Position numbers and translations under genes: made by a program. Below are positions 43,133-53,081 of a stretch of DNA of 64,000 bases, one piece after another. The notes under the pieces were generated by a model. It did not search any database and was not told the DNA's origin. It saw only the letters and a list, made by a program, of their open reading frames with translations. Source of the stretch: Thalassobaculum sp. OXR-137 (GTDB lineage: Bacteria > Pseudomonadota > Alphaproteobacteria > Thalassobaculales > Thalassobaculaceae). The stretch covers positions 1,054,001 through 1,118,000 of the forward strand of contig NZ_CP139715.1 in assembly GCF_034377285.1 (NCBI RefSeq), in the 5' to 3' direction. Every line of letters begins with the position of its first letter. Position 1 is the first letter of the stretch.

Positions 43133-44071
43133 CTAGAGCTTCTCCTCGATCGCGTCCCACAGCATCGCGGGCACGTCGATGCCGTCGAAGCGGCTGAGCT
43201 CCTGGATGCCGGTGGGGGAGGTCACGTTGATTTCGGTCAGGTAACGACCGATCACGTCGATGCCGACGAAGATCTGGCCGCGCTTCTTCAGTTCCGGGCC
43301 GATGATCTCGCAGATCTCGTGGTCGCGCTTGGTCATCTCGCATTTCACCGCGCGGCCGCCGACATGCATGTTGGAGCGCGCCTCGCCGTCGGCCGGGATG
43401 CGGTTGATGGCGCCGACACCCTTGCCGTCGACCAGGATCACCCGCTTGTCGCCCTGGCGGACCTCCGGCAGGTAGGTCTGCACGATGATCGGCTCGCGGA
43501 ACATCTGGGTGAAGATCTCCAGCAGCGAGTTCAGGTTCTCGTCGTCCGGCTTGATGTGGAACACGCCGGCGCCGCCGTTGCCGAACAGCGGTTTGACGAT
43601 GATGTCCTTGTGCTCCGCCCGGAACGCCTTGATCTCCTCGGGGTCGTGGGTGATCAGGGTCGGCGGCATCACGTCTTCGAAATGGGTGACGAAGAGCTTC
43701 TCCGGGGCGTTGCGCACATGGGCCGGGTCGTTCACCACCAGGGTCTTGGGGTGGATGTGCTCGAGCACATGGGTGGCGGTGATGTAGGACATGTCGAAAG
43801 GCGGGTCCTGGCGCATGAGCACCACGTCAACATCGGCCAGATTCATCACGCCGCGCTCGCCCAGGGTGAAGTGGTCGCCCTTCACCCGGCGCACGTCCAA
43901 CTCGGCCACCCGGGCGGTGACCTTGCGATCGCGGAAGCTCAGGTGCTTGGGGAGATAATGGTAGAGCTTGTGCCCGCGCTTCTTGGCTTCCAGCGCCAAG
44001 GCGAAGGTGCTGTCGCCGTCGATGCTGACCGTTTCCATCGGGTCCATCTGGATCGCGACCTCAAGGCCCAT
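43133..44071 (-). CDS. gshB: Glutathione synthetase
   Basis: GshB joins gamma-glutamylcysteine and glycine with ATP. The 312-residue protein has the N-terminal domain opening [27 protein letters not shown] and the ATP-grasp domain, with [17 protein letters not shown] near 158-174 and the metal site [20 protein letters not shown]. The ATG follows GGGGAGAG. It lies downstream of the yraN-BON-SirB1 set, in an arrangement common in alphaproteobacteria. Confidence 0.97.
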   Translation of the reverse strand: MGLEVAIQMDPMETVSIDGDSTFALALEAKKRGHKLYHYLPKHLSFRDRKVTARVAELDVRRVKGDHFTLGERGVMNLADVDVVLMRQDPPFDMSYITATHVLEHIHPKTLVVNDPAHVRNAPEKLFVTHFEDVMPPTLITHDPEEIKAFRAEHKDIIVKPLFGNGGAGVFHIKPDDENLNSLLEIFTQMFREPIIVQTYLPEVRQGDKRVILVDGKGVGAINRIPADGEARSNMHVGGRAVKCEMTKRDHEICEIIGPELKKRGQIFVGIDVIGRYLTEINVTSPTGIQELSRFDGIDVPAMLWDAIEEKL

Positions 44072-44140
44072 GGTTCTCTCCCCGTCTCGCTCTCGGTGGG
44101 TGCGTTCAATGCGTCGGGCGACAATCGTCCGGCGCGACGG

Positions 44141-44965
44141 TCAGTTCAAGCGGGTTTGTATGGAGGCGAGGAACCGCTCCATCTCCGTGCGGTCTTCAAT
44201 CGCGCCATAGCCGGCGTCGAGGTAGCTGCGCACCGACTTGGTCGCGCCGACGATCGCCCCGCCCTCCGCCAGGATCGAGGCCTCCTCCATCACCAGCGGC
44301 GCCATGTCCGGCGCCAGCCGGCGCATGCGGGCCAGGACCGCCAGGCCTCCGGCGATGTCGTTGCTCTGGAGCCGGCGCAGCTTTATGTTGTTCTGCAACC
44401 GTAACAGAACCAGCCGGTCGGCCACGTCCTGATGGTGCTCGGCGGCCAGATCGTCGCCCGCCCCCATATGCCGCAGCAGGGTCCGCATGGAGCCGGCATC
44501 CATCGACCGCCCGCCATGGAACGGATCGAGGATGCGCCGGCCCGCGGGGCCGTCGACCCGGATCAGGAAATGGGCGGGAAAGCTCAGTCCCGCCGCATCC
44601 CAGCCGGCGGCGCGGGCAGCGTGGCAGTACAGGATGCCCAGGGCCACCGGCAGGCCGCGCCGGCGATCGATGACCGCGGCCAAGTCGGCGTTGACCATGT
44701 CGTCGTAGCTGTCGGTGTCGCCGGCATAGCCGAGATCTTCCGCCATGAGCGCCGGCAGCACCTCGCTGGGATCGCTCCGGGCCTTTCCGGCCGCCTGCTC
44801 GGCGATCTCCTGAAGATGGGCGAGCTGGGGGCCGACATCGGCCTCCGGCCGGGCCAGGACCGACAGAGCCAGCGCCAGCCGCGCCAGGTCGAGCCGCGCG
44901 GTGGGATCCGCCGCGCAGACCCTCCCGGCCTCGTCCAGGAGCGACCCCGCCGCCTCTTCGCTCAT
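44141..44965 (-). CDS. SirB1-family transglutaminase-like protein with TPR-like tail
   Basis: The 274-residue protein contains the SirB1 N-terminal/transglutaminase-like core: VIDRRRGLPVALGILYCHAARAAGW, then FPAHFLIRVDG and ILDPFHGG, which retain His and Asp positions. A helical, TPR-like segment from about 185 follows (LRLQNNIKLRRLQSNDIAGGLAVLARMRRLAP). The ATG at 44965 is chosen; a GTG at 44989 overlapping the previous stop is possible. Family function is unclear. Confidence 0.82.
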   Translation of the reverse strand: MSEEAAGSLLDEAGRVCAADPTARLDLARLALALSVLARPEADVGPQLAHLQEIAEQAAGKARSDPSEVLPALMAEDLGYAGDTDSYDDMVNADLAAVIDRRRGLPVALGILYCHAARAAGWDAAGLSFPAHFLIRVDGPAGRRILDPFHGGRSMDAGSMRTLLRHMGAGDDLAAEHHQDVADRLVLLRLQNNIKLRRLQSNDIAGGLAVLARMRRLAPDMAPLVMEEASILAEGGAIVGATKSVRSYLDAGYGAIEDRTEMERFLASIQTRLN

Positions 44966-44985
44966 GCCGGCCTGCGGGCCAGGGG

Positions 44986-45642
44986 TCACGGGCGCACCGT
45001 CACGTAGTCCACGACGCCACGGACATAGGGGATGTTGCGGGCATGGCCGATCGCCCGGGCGAGCTCCTTCTGCGAGCGCGCGATGCCCATGATGTAGACG
45101 GTCTGGTTGACCACCTCGATCGAGTAATTGATGGAGGCGACCTTGTCGTCGGCGAGCAGCTTGACCCGCAGCTCGGTGCCGATCCGGGTATCGCGGCCGA
45201 AATCGGTCAGCGAGGATTGGTCGGTGACCTGCAGCTCGTTGATCACCTCCACCACGCCGTCGGCGCTCCAGGCCAGCCGGGTGGCGGTCACCCGGTCGTC
45301 GGGATTGGTCACGGTGCCGGTCAGCAGGACCCGGCCCTGGTCGACCGTGAAGGAGACGTCGGCGAACAGGTCGTAATTGGTCTCGAAGAACTTGGCATTG
45401 AGCTGGAGCCGGATGCGGCTGTCGTCGACAGAGCGGGTGAACCCCTTCTCCGTCTGGGCGGCGGTGGCGCCCGCGGCTCCGGCACCGACCGCCATGCCGA
45501 CCGGCGTGCACCCGGCCAGCGGCACCGCCAGCGCGGCCAGCACGGCCAGGGCGAGCGTCATGCGCCTGGGGCGTGCGCCGGGCGTGCGCTGCGGCAGGGC
45601 TCGCGACGGATCGGTGGGACGGGACGGGAACTGCTGCGGCAT
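44986..45642 (-). CDS. BON-domain lipoprotein
   Basis: The 218-residue protein (start 45642, GGAG upstream) has a basic N-terminus, a hydrophobic stretch and lipobox LAGC. Two BON domains follow (about 75-140 and 145-215), with VLLTGTVTNPDDRVTATRLAWSADGVVEVINEL and VYIMGIARSQKELARAIGHARNIPYVRGVVDYV. The layout matches DolP/YraP, an outer-membrane lipoprotein that protects the envelope, and its neighbour yraN supports that. An alternative ATG at 45561 would leave only the hydrophobic signal. Confidence 0.85.
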   Translation of the reverse strand: MPQQFPSRPTDPSRALPQRTPGARPRRMTLALAVLAALAVPLAGCTPVGMAVGAGAAGATAAQTEKGFTRSVDDSRIRLQLNAKFFETNYDLFADVSFTVDQGRVLLTGTVTNPDDRVTATRLAWSADGVVEVINELQVTDQSSLTDFGRDTRIGTELRVKLLADDKVASINYSIEVVNQTVYIMGIARSQKELARAIGHARNIPYVRGVVDYVTVRP

Positions 45643-45696
45643 CGGTCGGTACTCCAGTGACGTCGGCTTCATATGTAGGGGGTTCGCGCCCATCCG

Positions 45697-46173
45697 TCAT
45701 CGGTTGTAAGGCCGGTGGTCGCGGTGCAGGTCCTCCAGATGGAGCGGCAGGCGCCAGGGACGCATGGCGATCAGGTCGAGACGGCGGCCGAGACCGGCGA
45801 GGTCGGGATCCCGCGCCGCCACCAGATCGAGCGCCCGGGCGATGCGCAGGCGCTGGCGCAGGGAGACCGCATCGACGGCGGCGTCCAGGCTCGGGCGGGC
45901 CTTGACCTCCACGGCCACCAGCACGTCGCCGCGGCGGGCGACCAGGTCGATCTCTCCGGCCGGGGTGCGCGCGCGCCGGGCGAGGATCCGGTAGCCCTTC
46001 AGGCGCAGCCAGAGGGAGGCCCAGGTCTCCGCCGCCAGCCCCCAATTCTGCGCGCGGCGGCGCCGCCGGAGCCGGTCTGCCGCGATGCTGTCATCTTCCT
46101 GTGCTTGTTTGACGGAACTGGCGGTCCCCTCGTTACGTTTACTTGGGGGCGTGTGTCGATTAGCGTCTGCCAC
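45697..46173 (-). CDS. yraN: YraN/UPF0102 family putative endonuclease
   Basis: The family core is present: GLAAETWASLWLRLKGYRILARRARTPAGEIDLVARRGDVLVAVEVKAR, with the GEIDL-x(n)-VEVK arrangement of the restriction-endonuclease-like fold. The GTG at 46173, after AAGGACC, gives 158 residues, longer than usual because of a basic N-terminal extension; the true start is uncertain. The function is unknown. The rsmI gene that usually sits between yraN and the divergent activator gene is not here. Confidence 0.85.
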   Translation of the reverse strand: MADANRHTPPSKRNEGTASSVKQAQEDDSIAADRLRRRRRAQNWGLAAETWASLWLRLKGYRILARRARTPAGEIDLVARRGDVLVAVEVKARPSLDAAVDAVSLRQRLRIARALDLVAARDPDLAGLGRRLDLIAMRPWRLPLHLEDLHRDHRPYNR

Positions 46174-46247
46174 GATCTGACGGTCCTTGGGCCGACGGGC
46201 CAGACAACGGGAACCTGCGGGTTTCGACCAGAGCGAAGGAAAGCTGC

Positions 46248-47507
46248 ATGATGAGGTTCCGGACACGGCAGATCGGTCTCTGCGCGACGCTGGCCGTCAT
46301 GGTTGCAGTTCTGGCGGCATGTTCAAGCGCAAAGCAGCCGATGGCACCGAGCGAGCGGGTGGAAACCGCCCCGCCGCCGAAGACCGCGGAGGTGAAGCCG
46401 CCGTCCAGCCTGGATCTGAAGCCGACCGAGCCCGTGCCGGGCACCGTGGGCATCCCCGATCAGGCCGGCCCGCCGAAGGTCGCGCTCCTGCTGCCGCTGA
46501 GCGGCCGCGCGGCGGCGGTGGGCAAGGCGCTGCGCAACGCGGCCGAGCTGGCCCTGTTCGACGTGGCCTCCGACGACTTCGTCCTCGCCTTCTACGACAC
46601 CGCCTCGAGCCCGCAGACGGCGGCCGCCGTCGCCCGCACCGCCATCAACGAAGGCGCCGACATGATCATCGGCCCGCTGTTCTCCGACTCCGCCCGGGCG
46701 GTCGGCCCGGTGGCGGTGGCGGCGAACGTGCCGGTCCTGTCCTTCTCGAACGATCGGTCGGCCGCCGGGAACGGGGTCTGGGTGCTCGGCATGCTGCCGG
46801 GCGAGCAGGTGGAGCGCGTGGTCCGCTACGCCGCCACCAACGGCTACAGCCGCATCGGCGTGCTGGCCCCGTCCAACGCCTATGGCTTCGAGGCCATGCA
46901 GGCGGCCCGCGACACCGCCGCCATGACCGGCGCCACCATCAGCCGCATGCGCTCCTATACGCCGGGCTCCTCCACCTCCCTGTCGGACACGGTGAAGAGC
47001 TTTGCCGCCTCCAACAGCGGTTCCTCCGGCTACGACGCGGTGCTCGTTCCCGAGGGCGGGCAGGCAATTCTGAATCTCGCGCCGCTGATGGCCTATTACG
47101 ATATCGATCCGAACACGGTGAAGTATCTCGGCACGGCGCTGTGGGCCGACCCGTCCCTGGGCCGGGAACCGACCTTGGTCGGCGGCTGGTTCGCCGCCCC
47201 CGATCCGGCGGGTCGCAAGCCGTTCATCGACCGCTACCGCTCGGTCCACGGCAGCGCGCCCCATGGGCTCGCCTCGCTCGCCTACGACGCGGTGGGCCTC
47301 GCGGCGGTGCTGGCGCGGCAGCCGGAGCAGGAGAAGTTCGCGATCGAGAGCCTGACCCAGCCTTCCGGGTTCAACGGCGCCGACGGGCTGTTCCGCCTGC
47401 TGGCGGACGGCACCAATCAGCGCGGCCTGGCGATCCTGCGGCTGACCGCCAGCGGATTCGAGCGGGTGGATCCGGCCCCGACCAGCTTCTCGGGCGCGAT
47501 CAACTAG
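46248..47507 (+). CDS. Penicillin-binding protein activator, LpoA-like lipoprotein
   Basis: The 419-residue protein has a signal with lipobox LAAC near residue 25 and a proline-rich linker. A periplasmic-binding-protein type I domain follows (about 75-415: KVALLLPLSGRAAAVGKALRNAAELALFD, IGPLFSDSARAVGPVA, RIGVLAPSNAYGFEAM). This is the LpoA C-domain family that stimulates peptidoglycan synthases; it lacks the N-terminal TPR domain of E. coli LpoA, as normal in alphaproteobacteria. The start follows AAGGAAAGCTGC. A terminator lies just downstream. Confidence 0.88.
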   Translation: MMRFRTRQIGLCATLAVMVAVLAACSSAKQPMAPSERVETAPPPKTAEVKPPSSLDLKPTEPVPGTVGIPDQAGPPKVALLLPLSGRAAAVGKALRNAAELALFDVASDDFVLAFYDTASSPQTAAAVARTAINEGADMIIGPLFSDSARAVGPVAVAANVPVLSFSNDRSAAGNGVWVLGMLPGEQVERVVRYAATNGYSRIGVLAPSNAYGFEAMQAARDTAAMTGATISRMRSYTPGSSTSLSDTVKSFAASNSGSSGYDAVLVPEGGQAILNLAPLMAYYDIDPNTVKYLGTALWADPSLGREPTLVGGWFAAPDPAGRKPFIDRYRSVHGSAPHGLASLAYDAVGLAAVLARQPEQEKFAIESLTQPSGFNGADGLFRLLADGTNQRGLAILRLTASGFERVDPAPTSFSGAIN

Positions 47508-47514
47508 GGCGAAT

Positions 47515-47549
47515 CACGGTCGGATGGGAACATCCGCTCGTGTTTATTC
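47515..47549 (+). terminator. Rho-independent terminator between the activator gene and hemW
   Basis: CACG...CGGATG-GGAA-CATCCG...CGTG (47515-47542) forms a stem with a small internal loop and a stable tetraloop, followed by a T-rich stretch. Confidence 0.65.
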
Positions 47550-47562
47550 TATCGTCAATAGG

Positions 47563-48762
47563 TTAGAGGGCGTGCTGCAGCAGCCGTGAGGTGACCGCGT
47601 CCAGACGGGCGCGGCCCTCGGCGGTGGCGCGGATGCCGCCACCGTCGATCTCCAGGAAGCCGGCATCGGCCAGGGTATCCAGCGCCTGCCGCTCGAACAG
47701 GGATGTCGGCGCGGCGCCGAAGAGATGGCGGAACCGGTCCGCCGTCAGGCCCTCGTCGATCCGCAACCCCATGAGCACCGCCTCCATCACCGCCTCGTCG
47801 CGCGGGATGGGTATGTCGTCCACCAGGGCGTGACCGTCGCGGGCGACCCGCTCCAGCCAGATCTTCGGCGCCCGATGGATCCGTGTTCCGGTCTTCGGCG
47901 CGCCGGGGGCGCCGGTCGACAGCCGGCCATGGGCGCCGGGCCCGATGCCCAGATAATCCTGATAACGCCAGTAGACCAGGTTGTGGCGGCATTCATGGCC
48001 GGGGCGGGCGTGGTTCGACACCTCATAGGCCGGCAGCCCGGCGGCCCCCAGGATTTCCTGGGTCGCGTCGTACAGGTCGGCGGCGCCGTCGTCGTCGGGC
48101 AGCGCGAACTCGCCGCGGGCGTGGCGGGCATAGAACGGCGTCGTCGGCTCGATGGTGAGCTGGTACAGCGACAGATGCGCCGGCTCCAGCGCGATCGCCC
48201 GGGCCAGCTCCGCTTCCCAGGCCGCGAGGTCCTGCTCAGGGCGGGCATAGATCAGGTCGAACGATACGTTGTCGAAATGGGAACGCACGGAGTCCAGGGC
48301 CCCCAGCGCCTCGGCCGCCGTGTGCTCGCGGCCGAGGAAGCGCAGCGAGGCGTCGTCCAGCGCCTGCACCCCGAGCGAGACGCGGGTGATCCCGGCCTGC
48401 CGGAACGCCGCCATCTTCGCCGCCTCCACCGACGTGGGGTTGGCCTCCAGGGTGATCTCGACGTCGTTGTTGAACCTGAACAGGCCCCGTGCCGCCTCGA
48501 TCACCGCGGCCGCCGTCTCCGGCTCCATCAGGGACGGCGTGCCGCCGCCGAAGAAGATGCTGGTCAGCCGCCGGGTGCCGTCCGGCCCGCCGCCGACCCG
48601 GGGCGCCAGGGTTTCCAGCTCGCGCACGAGCAGGTCGCGCCAGAGGGCGTGGTCGACGCGGTCCGAGACATGGCTGTTGAAGTCGCAATACGGGCATTTC
48701 GCCCGGCAGAACGGCCAGTGGACGTAGAGTCCGAGGGGGTCAGTCGTCAGCGGATCCGCCAT
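47563..48762 (-). CDS. hemW: Radical SAM haem chaperone HemW
   Basis: The 399-residue protein opens [22 protein letters not shown]; the Cys-x3-Cys-x2-Cys binds the [4Fe-4S] cluster. [10 protein letters not shown] binds SAM and a HemN C-terminal domain closes the protein. It belongs to the HemW group, which transfers haem, rather than true coproporphyrinogen dehydrogenases, judged by the single CxxxCxxC without the following conserved Cys. The start at 48762 lies 23 bases inside rdgB. Confidence 0.93.
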   Translation of the reverse strand: MADPLTTDPLGLYVHWPFCRAKCPYCDFNSHVSDRVDHALWRDLLVRELETLAPRVGGGPDGTRRLTSIFFGGGTPSLMEPETAAAVIEAARGLFRFNNDVEITLEANPTSVEAAKMAAFRQAGITRVSLGVQALDDASLRFLGREHTAAEALGALDSVRSHFDNVSFDLIYARPEQDLAAWEAELARAIALEPAHLSLYQLTIEPTTPFYARHARGEFALPDDDGAADLYDATQEILGAAGLPAYEVSNHARPGHECRHNLVYWRYQDYLGIGPGAHGRLSTGAPGAPKTGTRIHRAPKIWLERVARDGHALVDDIPIPRDEAVMEAVLMGLRIDEGLTADRFRHLFGAAPTSLFERQALDTLADAGFLEIDGGGIRATAEGRARLDAVTSRLLQHAL

Positions 48763-49363
48763 CGAAGCACCGCGCCACGAGCTGGGCGAAGGCATCGGCC
48801 CGGTGGCTCACCGAGTGTTTCCAGTCGGCGTCGCCCTCGCCGAAGGTCTTGGTGTCGCCCTCGGGCACGAACATCGGGTCGTAGCCGAAGCCCTTGCCGC
48901 CGCGCGGCGGCCAGACGGCGGTGCCGTGAACATAGCCCTCCACGCTTTCGCAATGGCCGTCCGGCCAGGCGAGTGTCAGCGCGCAGGTAAACCAGGCTCT
49001 CGTGTCGTCGGAGCCGCTCTCCACCATCTTGTCGTGGACCAGCGCCATGGCGACCGAGAAATCCTTGGACGGCCCGGCCCAGCGGGCGGAGTAGATCCCC
49101 GGATCGCCTCCCAAGGCGGCCACGCAGAACCCGGAATCGTCGGCCAGCGCCGGCTTGCCCGAGGCGGTTGCCGCCGCCAGCGCCTTCAGTTCCGCATTCG
49201 CAATGAACGTGGTGCCGGTTTCCTCCGGCTCCGGAAGGCCGAGCTCTCCGGCGGAGACCACGGTCATGCCATAAGGTTCCAGCAGCTCGCCGATCTCGCG
49301 GACCTTTCCCGGATTGTGGGTGGCCAGGACCAGGGTCTCGCCGGCGAGCTTGCGGGGCGCCAT
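48740..49363 (-). CDS. rdgB: XTP/dITP diphosphatase (RdgB/HAM1)
   Basis: RdgB removes deaminated purine nucleotides (XTP, ITP) from the pool. The 207-residue protein has [18 protein letters not shown] near 11-28, the catalytic [26 protein letters not shown] and the C-terminal [19 protein letters not shown] and SHRADAF. It overlaps hemW and follows rph by 13 bases, giving the common rph-rdgB-hemW order. Confidence 0.97.
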   Translation of the reverse strand: MAPRKLAGETLVLATHNPGKVREIGELLEPYGMTVVSAGELGLPEPEETGTTFIANAELKALAAATASGKPALADDSGFCVAALGGDPGIYSARWAGPSKDFSVAMALVHDKMVESGSDDTRAWFTCALTLAWPDGHCESVEGYVHGTAVWPPRGGKGFGYDPMFVPEGDTKTFGEGDADWKHSVSHRADAFAQLVARCFDGGSADD

Positions 49364-49376
49364 GGGATCGGCCTCC

Positions 49377-50129
49377 TCAGCCCACCGCGGCGAGCTGCAG
49401 CGAGGCGAGCTCGTCGGTGCCCTTGCGGGCCAGCCGGAGCAGCTCCATGAAGGCCTCTTCCTGGAACGGATCGCCCTCGGCGGTCGCTTGCACTTCCACC
49501 AGCCCGCCGCCGGCGGTCAGCACGAAATTGGCGTCGGCGTCGCAGTCGCTGTCCTCGGCGTAATCCAGGTCGAGCACCGGCACGCCCTTGTAGATCCCGC
49601 AGGAGATCGCCGTCACCCGGTCGACGAGCGGATCGCTCTTCACCGCGCCGAAGCGCTTCAGGGTGGCGATCGCCTGGTGCAGGGCGACCCAGGAGCCGGT
49701 GATCGCCGCGGTGCGCGTGCCGCCATCGGCCTGCAGCACGTCGCAGTCGATGCGGATCTGGCGCTCGCCGAGGGCGGCGAGGTCGGTGACCGCCCGCAGG
49801 GAGCGGCCGATCAGGCGCTGGATCTCCTGGGTGCGGCCCGACTGCTTGCCGCGGGCGGCCTCGCGGTCGGTGCGGGTATGGGTGGAGCGGGGCAGCATGC
49901 CGTATTCGGCGGTGACCCAGCCCTTGCCGCCGCCCTTGAGCCAGGACGGGACCCGCTCTTCCACGGTGGCGGTGCAGAGCACATGGGTGTCGCCGAAGCG
50001 GGCGAGGCAGGATCCCTCGGCGTGCTTGGCGAAGCCGGGTTCCAGAACCACCTTGCGCAGTTCGTCGACGGCGCGGCCGGAAGGCCGGGAGCCGGTCTTG
50101 GTCTGGCCGGAGGTCGGAGCGGATGCCAT
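49377..50129 (-). CDS. rph: Ribonuclease PH
   Basis: RNase PH is a phosphorolytic 3'-5' exoribonuclease that trims tRNA precursors. The 250-residue protein has [56 protein letters not shown] and the phosphate-binding [23 protein letters not shown]. It lies divergent from hrcA, with 153 bases between. The start at 50129 gives the normal N-terminus. Confidence 0.97.
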   Translation of the reverse strand: MASAPTSGQTKTGSRPSGRAVDELRKVVLEPGFAKHAEGSCLARFGDTHVLCTATVEERVPSWLKGGGKGWVTAEYGMLPRSTHTRTDREAARGKQSGRTQEIQRLIGRSLRAVTDLAALGERQIRIDCDVLQADGGTRTAAITGSWVALHQAIATLKRFGAVKSDPLVDRVTAISCGIYKGVPVLDLDYAEDSDCDADANFVLTAGGGLVEVQATAEGDPFQEEAFMELLRLARKGTDELASLQLAAVG

Positions 50130-50282
50130 AGGGGGCGCCTTTCGTTGCGGACGGCCAGTGCGGAGGGCCAGGGTCGAAATCTGGGCGGAAGCTAGCGATC
50201 CGAGCCTTCGACGTCCAGTGCCGCGGACCGGTGGCGAGGCGGATTGACCGGGTGCATGGCGCTTCCTAGATTTTGGTCTACC

Positions 50283-51371
50283 ATGGCCGGTATGCAGAGA
50301 GATTCCTTCGACGGCACGATGATGCCGTCCACCACCCTCGCGCAGCTGAACGAGCGGTCGCGCCGCATCTTCATGCATGTGGTGGATGCCTATGTTGAGA
50401 CCGGCGAGCCGGTGGGCTCGCGCACCCTGTCCCGCAAGCAGGGCCTGGTGCTGTCGCCTGCCACGATCCGCAATGTGATGGCCGATCTGGAGGAGGCGGG
50501 GCTGCTGTTCTCGCCCCATACCTCGGCCGGCCGGCTGCCGACCGATGCCGGTCTGCGCATGTTCGTCGACGGGCTGCTGGAGGTCGGCGGCGATCTCGGC
50601 CCGGAGGAGCGGGAGAGCATCGACGGCCAGTGCGCCGCCGCCGGCCGCAGCATGTCGGAGATGCTGGAAGAGGTGTCGTCCACCCTCGCCGGGCTGACCC
50701 GCTGCGCCGGGCTGGTGGTCTCGCCCAAGAACGAGGGCTCGCTGCGCCATATCGAGTTCGTGCCCCTGGGCAACCAGCGCGCCCTGGTGGTGCTGGTCAG
50801 CGAGACCGGCCTGGTGGAGAACCGGGTGGTGGAACTGCCCGCCGGCCTGCCGCCCTCGGCCCTGGTGGAGGCATCCAACTATCTCAACACGCGCCTCAGC
50901 GGCCGGACGCTGAGCGAGGCGATGGCCCGGATCGAGGAGGAGATCGTCCAGCGCAAGGCCGAGCTGGACGACCTGACCTCCCGGGTGGTGCAGGCGGGTC
51001 TGGCGACCTGGGGCGGCGGACCCGGCGCTTCCACCCTGATCCTGCGCGGCCAGTCGGCGCTGCTGCACGACGTGACTGCGCTGGAGGACCTGGAGCGCAT
51101 CCGCGGGCTGTTCGAGCAGCTCGAGGAGAAGGAGAGCACCCTGCGCCTGCTGGAGACCACCGGGGCGGCCGATGGCGTACAGATCTTCATCGGTGCGGAG
51201 AACCAGCTGTTCCGCAACACCGGCTGCTCGATGATCATCGCGCCGTATCACGACCAGAAACGCTCGGTCGTGGGGGCGATCGGCGTGATCGGTCCGACCC
51301 GGATGAACTACGCCCGGATCATTCCGATGGTGGACTACACCGCGAAGCTGATCGGCCGGCTGCTGGGATAG
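50283..51371 (+). CDS. hrcA: Heat-inducible transcription repressor HrcA
   Basis: HrcA represses groESL and sometimes dnaK through the CIRCE element. The protein has an N-terminal winged helix ([67 protein letters not shown]) and a GAF-like C-terminal domain. The start is uncertain among ATGs at 50283, 50292 and 50319 because none has a good ribosome site. No CIRCE inverted repeat was found before hrcA, grpE or dnaK. Normally grpE follows directly; here three unrelated genes intervene. Confidence 0.95.
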   Translation: MAGMQRDSFDGTMMPSTTLAQLNERSRRIFMHVVDAYVETGEPVGSRTLSRKQGLVLSPATIRNVMADLEEAGLLFSPHTSAGRLPTDAGLRMFVDGLLEVGGDLGPEERESIDGQCAAAGRSMSEMLEEVSSTLAGLTRCAGLVVSPKNEGSLRHIEFVPLGNQRALVVLVSETGLVENRVVELPAGLPPSALVEASNYLNTRLSGRTLSEAMARIEEEIVQRKAELDDLTSRVVQAGLATWGGGPGASTLILRGQSALLHDVTALEDLERIRGLFEQLEEKESTLRLLETTGAADGVQIFIGAENQLFRNTGCSMIIAPYHDQKRSVVGAIGVIGPTRMNYARIIPMVDYTAKLIGRLLG

Positions 51372-51441
51372 GCACCTGCGCTTGGGTCAGGCCGACGCCG
51401 CCATGGCTTCAACCGCCATCTCTCGCGCCTGGGGCGGTCGG

Positions 51442-51894
51442 TCAACTGCAGCTACATGATGTCGTGCCTGTGGTATAGCGCCAGGAGCTGGCTATCGCGC
51501 CATTTTCTTTGTATTTCAAGTTTAGACAGAAATAACGCTTGCTTGGAGTTGTAATATAATTCGCAGACACCCAATCAAAATCCACAATAAAACTATTTGT
51601 AGGGAGATTTGATTGTGATTGTGGAGAAATCTGTTCGGTGTATTCAACTTCTATTCTGCATTCTGGTGTTGCGCATCGCAGATAAGCGATGCTCCCTTGC
51701 CGAATGGTGGAACTGCCGGCGGGCACAAATCGAACCGTGTCTGTTGAATTGAAGCTCTTAACCTTCAAGGGGACGTCGCGATTGGCACAGTTGCGAACGG
51801 CAAACTCACCAGCCTCGCCCAATTTCGGCATGACCAGGACAATGAGCGCGGGCAGCAGTTTGATGGCTTTCAAGAAAGCCGGTGACTCCGTCAT
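51442..51894 (-). CDS. Secreted six-cysteine protein, paralogue 1
   Basis: The 150-residue protein has a signal peptide (1-28, cleaved near GEA/GEF). The mature part has Cys36 (VRNC), Cys74 and Cys79 (RCATPEC), Cys123 (YFC) and Cys147/Cys149 (CSC). The same spacing recurs in the genes at 51980-52432 and 52629-53081. KVKSFNSTDTVRF is the best conserved stretch (K-x-YNS-x-D in the others). Six cysteines suggest three disulfides and a periplasmic or extracellular place. GGAGG lies eight bases before the ATG. No family is recognised. Codon and base use are AT-richer than in the flanking hrcA and grpE. Confidence 0.75.
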   Translation of the reverse strand: MTESPAFLKAIKLLPALIVLVMPKLGEAGEFAVRNCANRDVPLKVKSFNSTDTVRFVPAGSSTIRQGSIAYLRCATPECRIEVEYTEQISPQSQSNLPTNSFIVDFDWVSANYITTPSKRYFCLNLKYKENGAIASSWRYTTGTTSCSCS

Positions 51895-51979
51895 GACCTG
51901 TTCCTCCCCATGGCGAACCGGAATTCATTAGTCCAAAAAAATGCTACGGATCTCCGGCGCAGATCATTCCGATCCTGCT

Positions 51980-52432
51980 CTAGCAACCGCATTGGCTGCC
52001 GACCATGCTGTTGTACGTGTTCATCAGGACGCCATCGCGGTCGTATCTACGTTCGATACAGTATGCCGATCGCGGAGTGGCCCGGTTGGAAATATCCGTT
52101 GTGAACGTCTGGGTCGACGTCCCGCTGGAGGTCATGCTGAACACTCCCGCTGCGCCGCCATTTGTGTTTGAGTCGGACGAGGAGCCGTTTCGCGGAACCG
52201 TGATGCTGAAGGTGCAATCCGGCGATGCGCAGCTCAAATACGCGGTCTCGCCGCGCGGAACGATCGCCGTCTGCACCGGGGAAATCCTCACCAGATCCGT
52301 GCTGTTGTAGACCTTGATGTCGAATTTTCCGACGATGTGCTTGGTGCAGTTGGTGACGGTGAAATTTCCTGCATGGGCAGGGCTGGATGCGACGAGAGCC
52401 GCCAGGGCGAGGACCCGTATGATCGGCTTCAA
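51980..52432 (-). CDS. Secreted six-cysteine protein, paralogue 2
   Basis: A TTG start at 52432, with a strong CAGGAGG five bases before it, gives 150 residues. The signal peptide ends PAHA near residue 21. Cysteines are at 29 (TNC), 68 and 73 (SCASPDC), 125 (YC) and 148/150 (CGC), the same plan as the neighbours. VKVYNS-like (IKVYNSTDLVRI) is conserved. The middle third (SSSDSNTNGGAAG) is more polar and diverged. It is GC-richer than paralogues 1 and 3. No known domain. Confidence 0.75.
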   Translation of the reverse strand: MKPIIRVLALAALVASSPAHAGNFTVTNCTKHIVGKFDIKVYNSTDLVRISPVQTAIVPRGETAYLSCASPDCTFSITVPRNGSSSDSNTNGGAAGVFSMTSSGTSTQTFTTDISNRATPRSAYCIERRYDRDGVLMNTYNSMVGSQCGC

Positions 52433-52628
52433 AATGGCCTCCTGAAGACTGGGTTTCCCCGACCCCGAAGAACCATGAAGGCAGTGCCGCCGACCATCAA
52501 ACGCAATGATTTATATTTTTTCGTATTTTCTTGCAGGAATTCGGAGGCGGTCCGCCAACCACCGCCTCCTTGCCGTGCTGAGTGGTTATCCCTTCAGCAC
52601 CGGTAGGGCCCCCTGAAGACCGGTACGG

Positions 52629-53081
52629 TCACGGACAGCTACAGGTATTGGCACCAGTATTCAGATATTGAATGCTTTTTACTTTTCCGTTGTCATTATA
52701 GACATACCTCATGCAGAAGGCCCGCTTGTTCGGTCTTGATTCCAGCCTCGTGCTCGTGGCCTCAATGTCTATATGGCCCATACCGAGGGGGTTATTCGGA
52801 ATTATTTGCGAAGGATAATGGATATAAGCCACACATTCTTCGGTCGCACAGCTGAAGCGAACACCATTTCCTGCGCGAACAGTCGCTCTACCGGAGGGAG
52901 TGAACCGAATGGTGTCGTTCGAATTGTAGGATTTGACAGTAAAGGGCACGTCCTGCTTGGAACAATTAAACACCGTCACTTCGCCGGCCATTGCCAGGGT
53001 CGGTGCCAAGAGACTGAAGATGGCCGAAAAGATCCACAACAGCTTTACGGTCTTGGGTTTGCCGGGCACTTTTAACTCCAT
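52629..53081 (-). CDS. Secreted six-cysteine protein, paralogue 3
   Basis: From the ATG at 53081 the protein has 150 residues; a GTG at 53069 with GGAG six bases upstream is a better-supported start, giving 146. The signal peptide ends LAMA (about residue 32). Cysteines are at 40 (FNC), 78 and 83 (SCATEEC), 123 (FC) and 147/149 (CSC). VKSYNSNDTIRF matches paralogue 1 closely, so 1 and 3 are the nearest pair. It is the first gene if the three are read as one unit. Function unknown. Confidence 0.75.
   Translation of the reverse strand: MELKVPGKPKTVKLLWIFSAIFSLLAPTLAMAGEVTVFNCSKQDVPFTVKSYNSNDTIRFTPSGRATVRAGNGVRFSCATEECVAYIHYPSQIIPNNPLGMGHIDIEATSTRLESRPNKRAFCMRYVYNDNGKVKSIQYLNTGANTCSCP

Noticed and set aside
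44966-46045. Long upstream extension of the SirB1-like frame to 634 codons
   Set aside because: The extension crosses the BON and yraN genes in another frame and is Arg-, Pro- and Gly-rich shadow sequence; an ATG at 44965 begins the domain.
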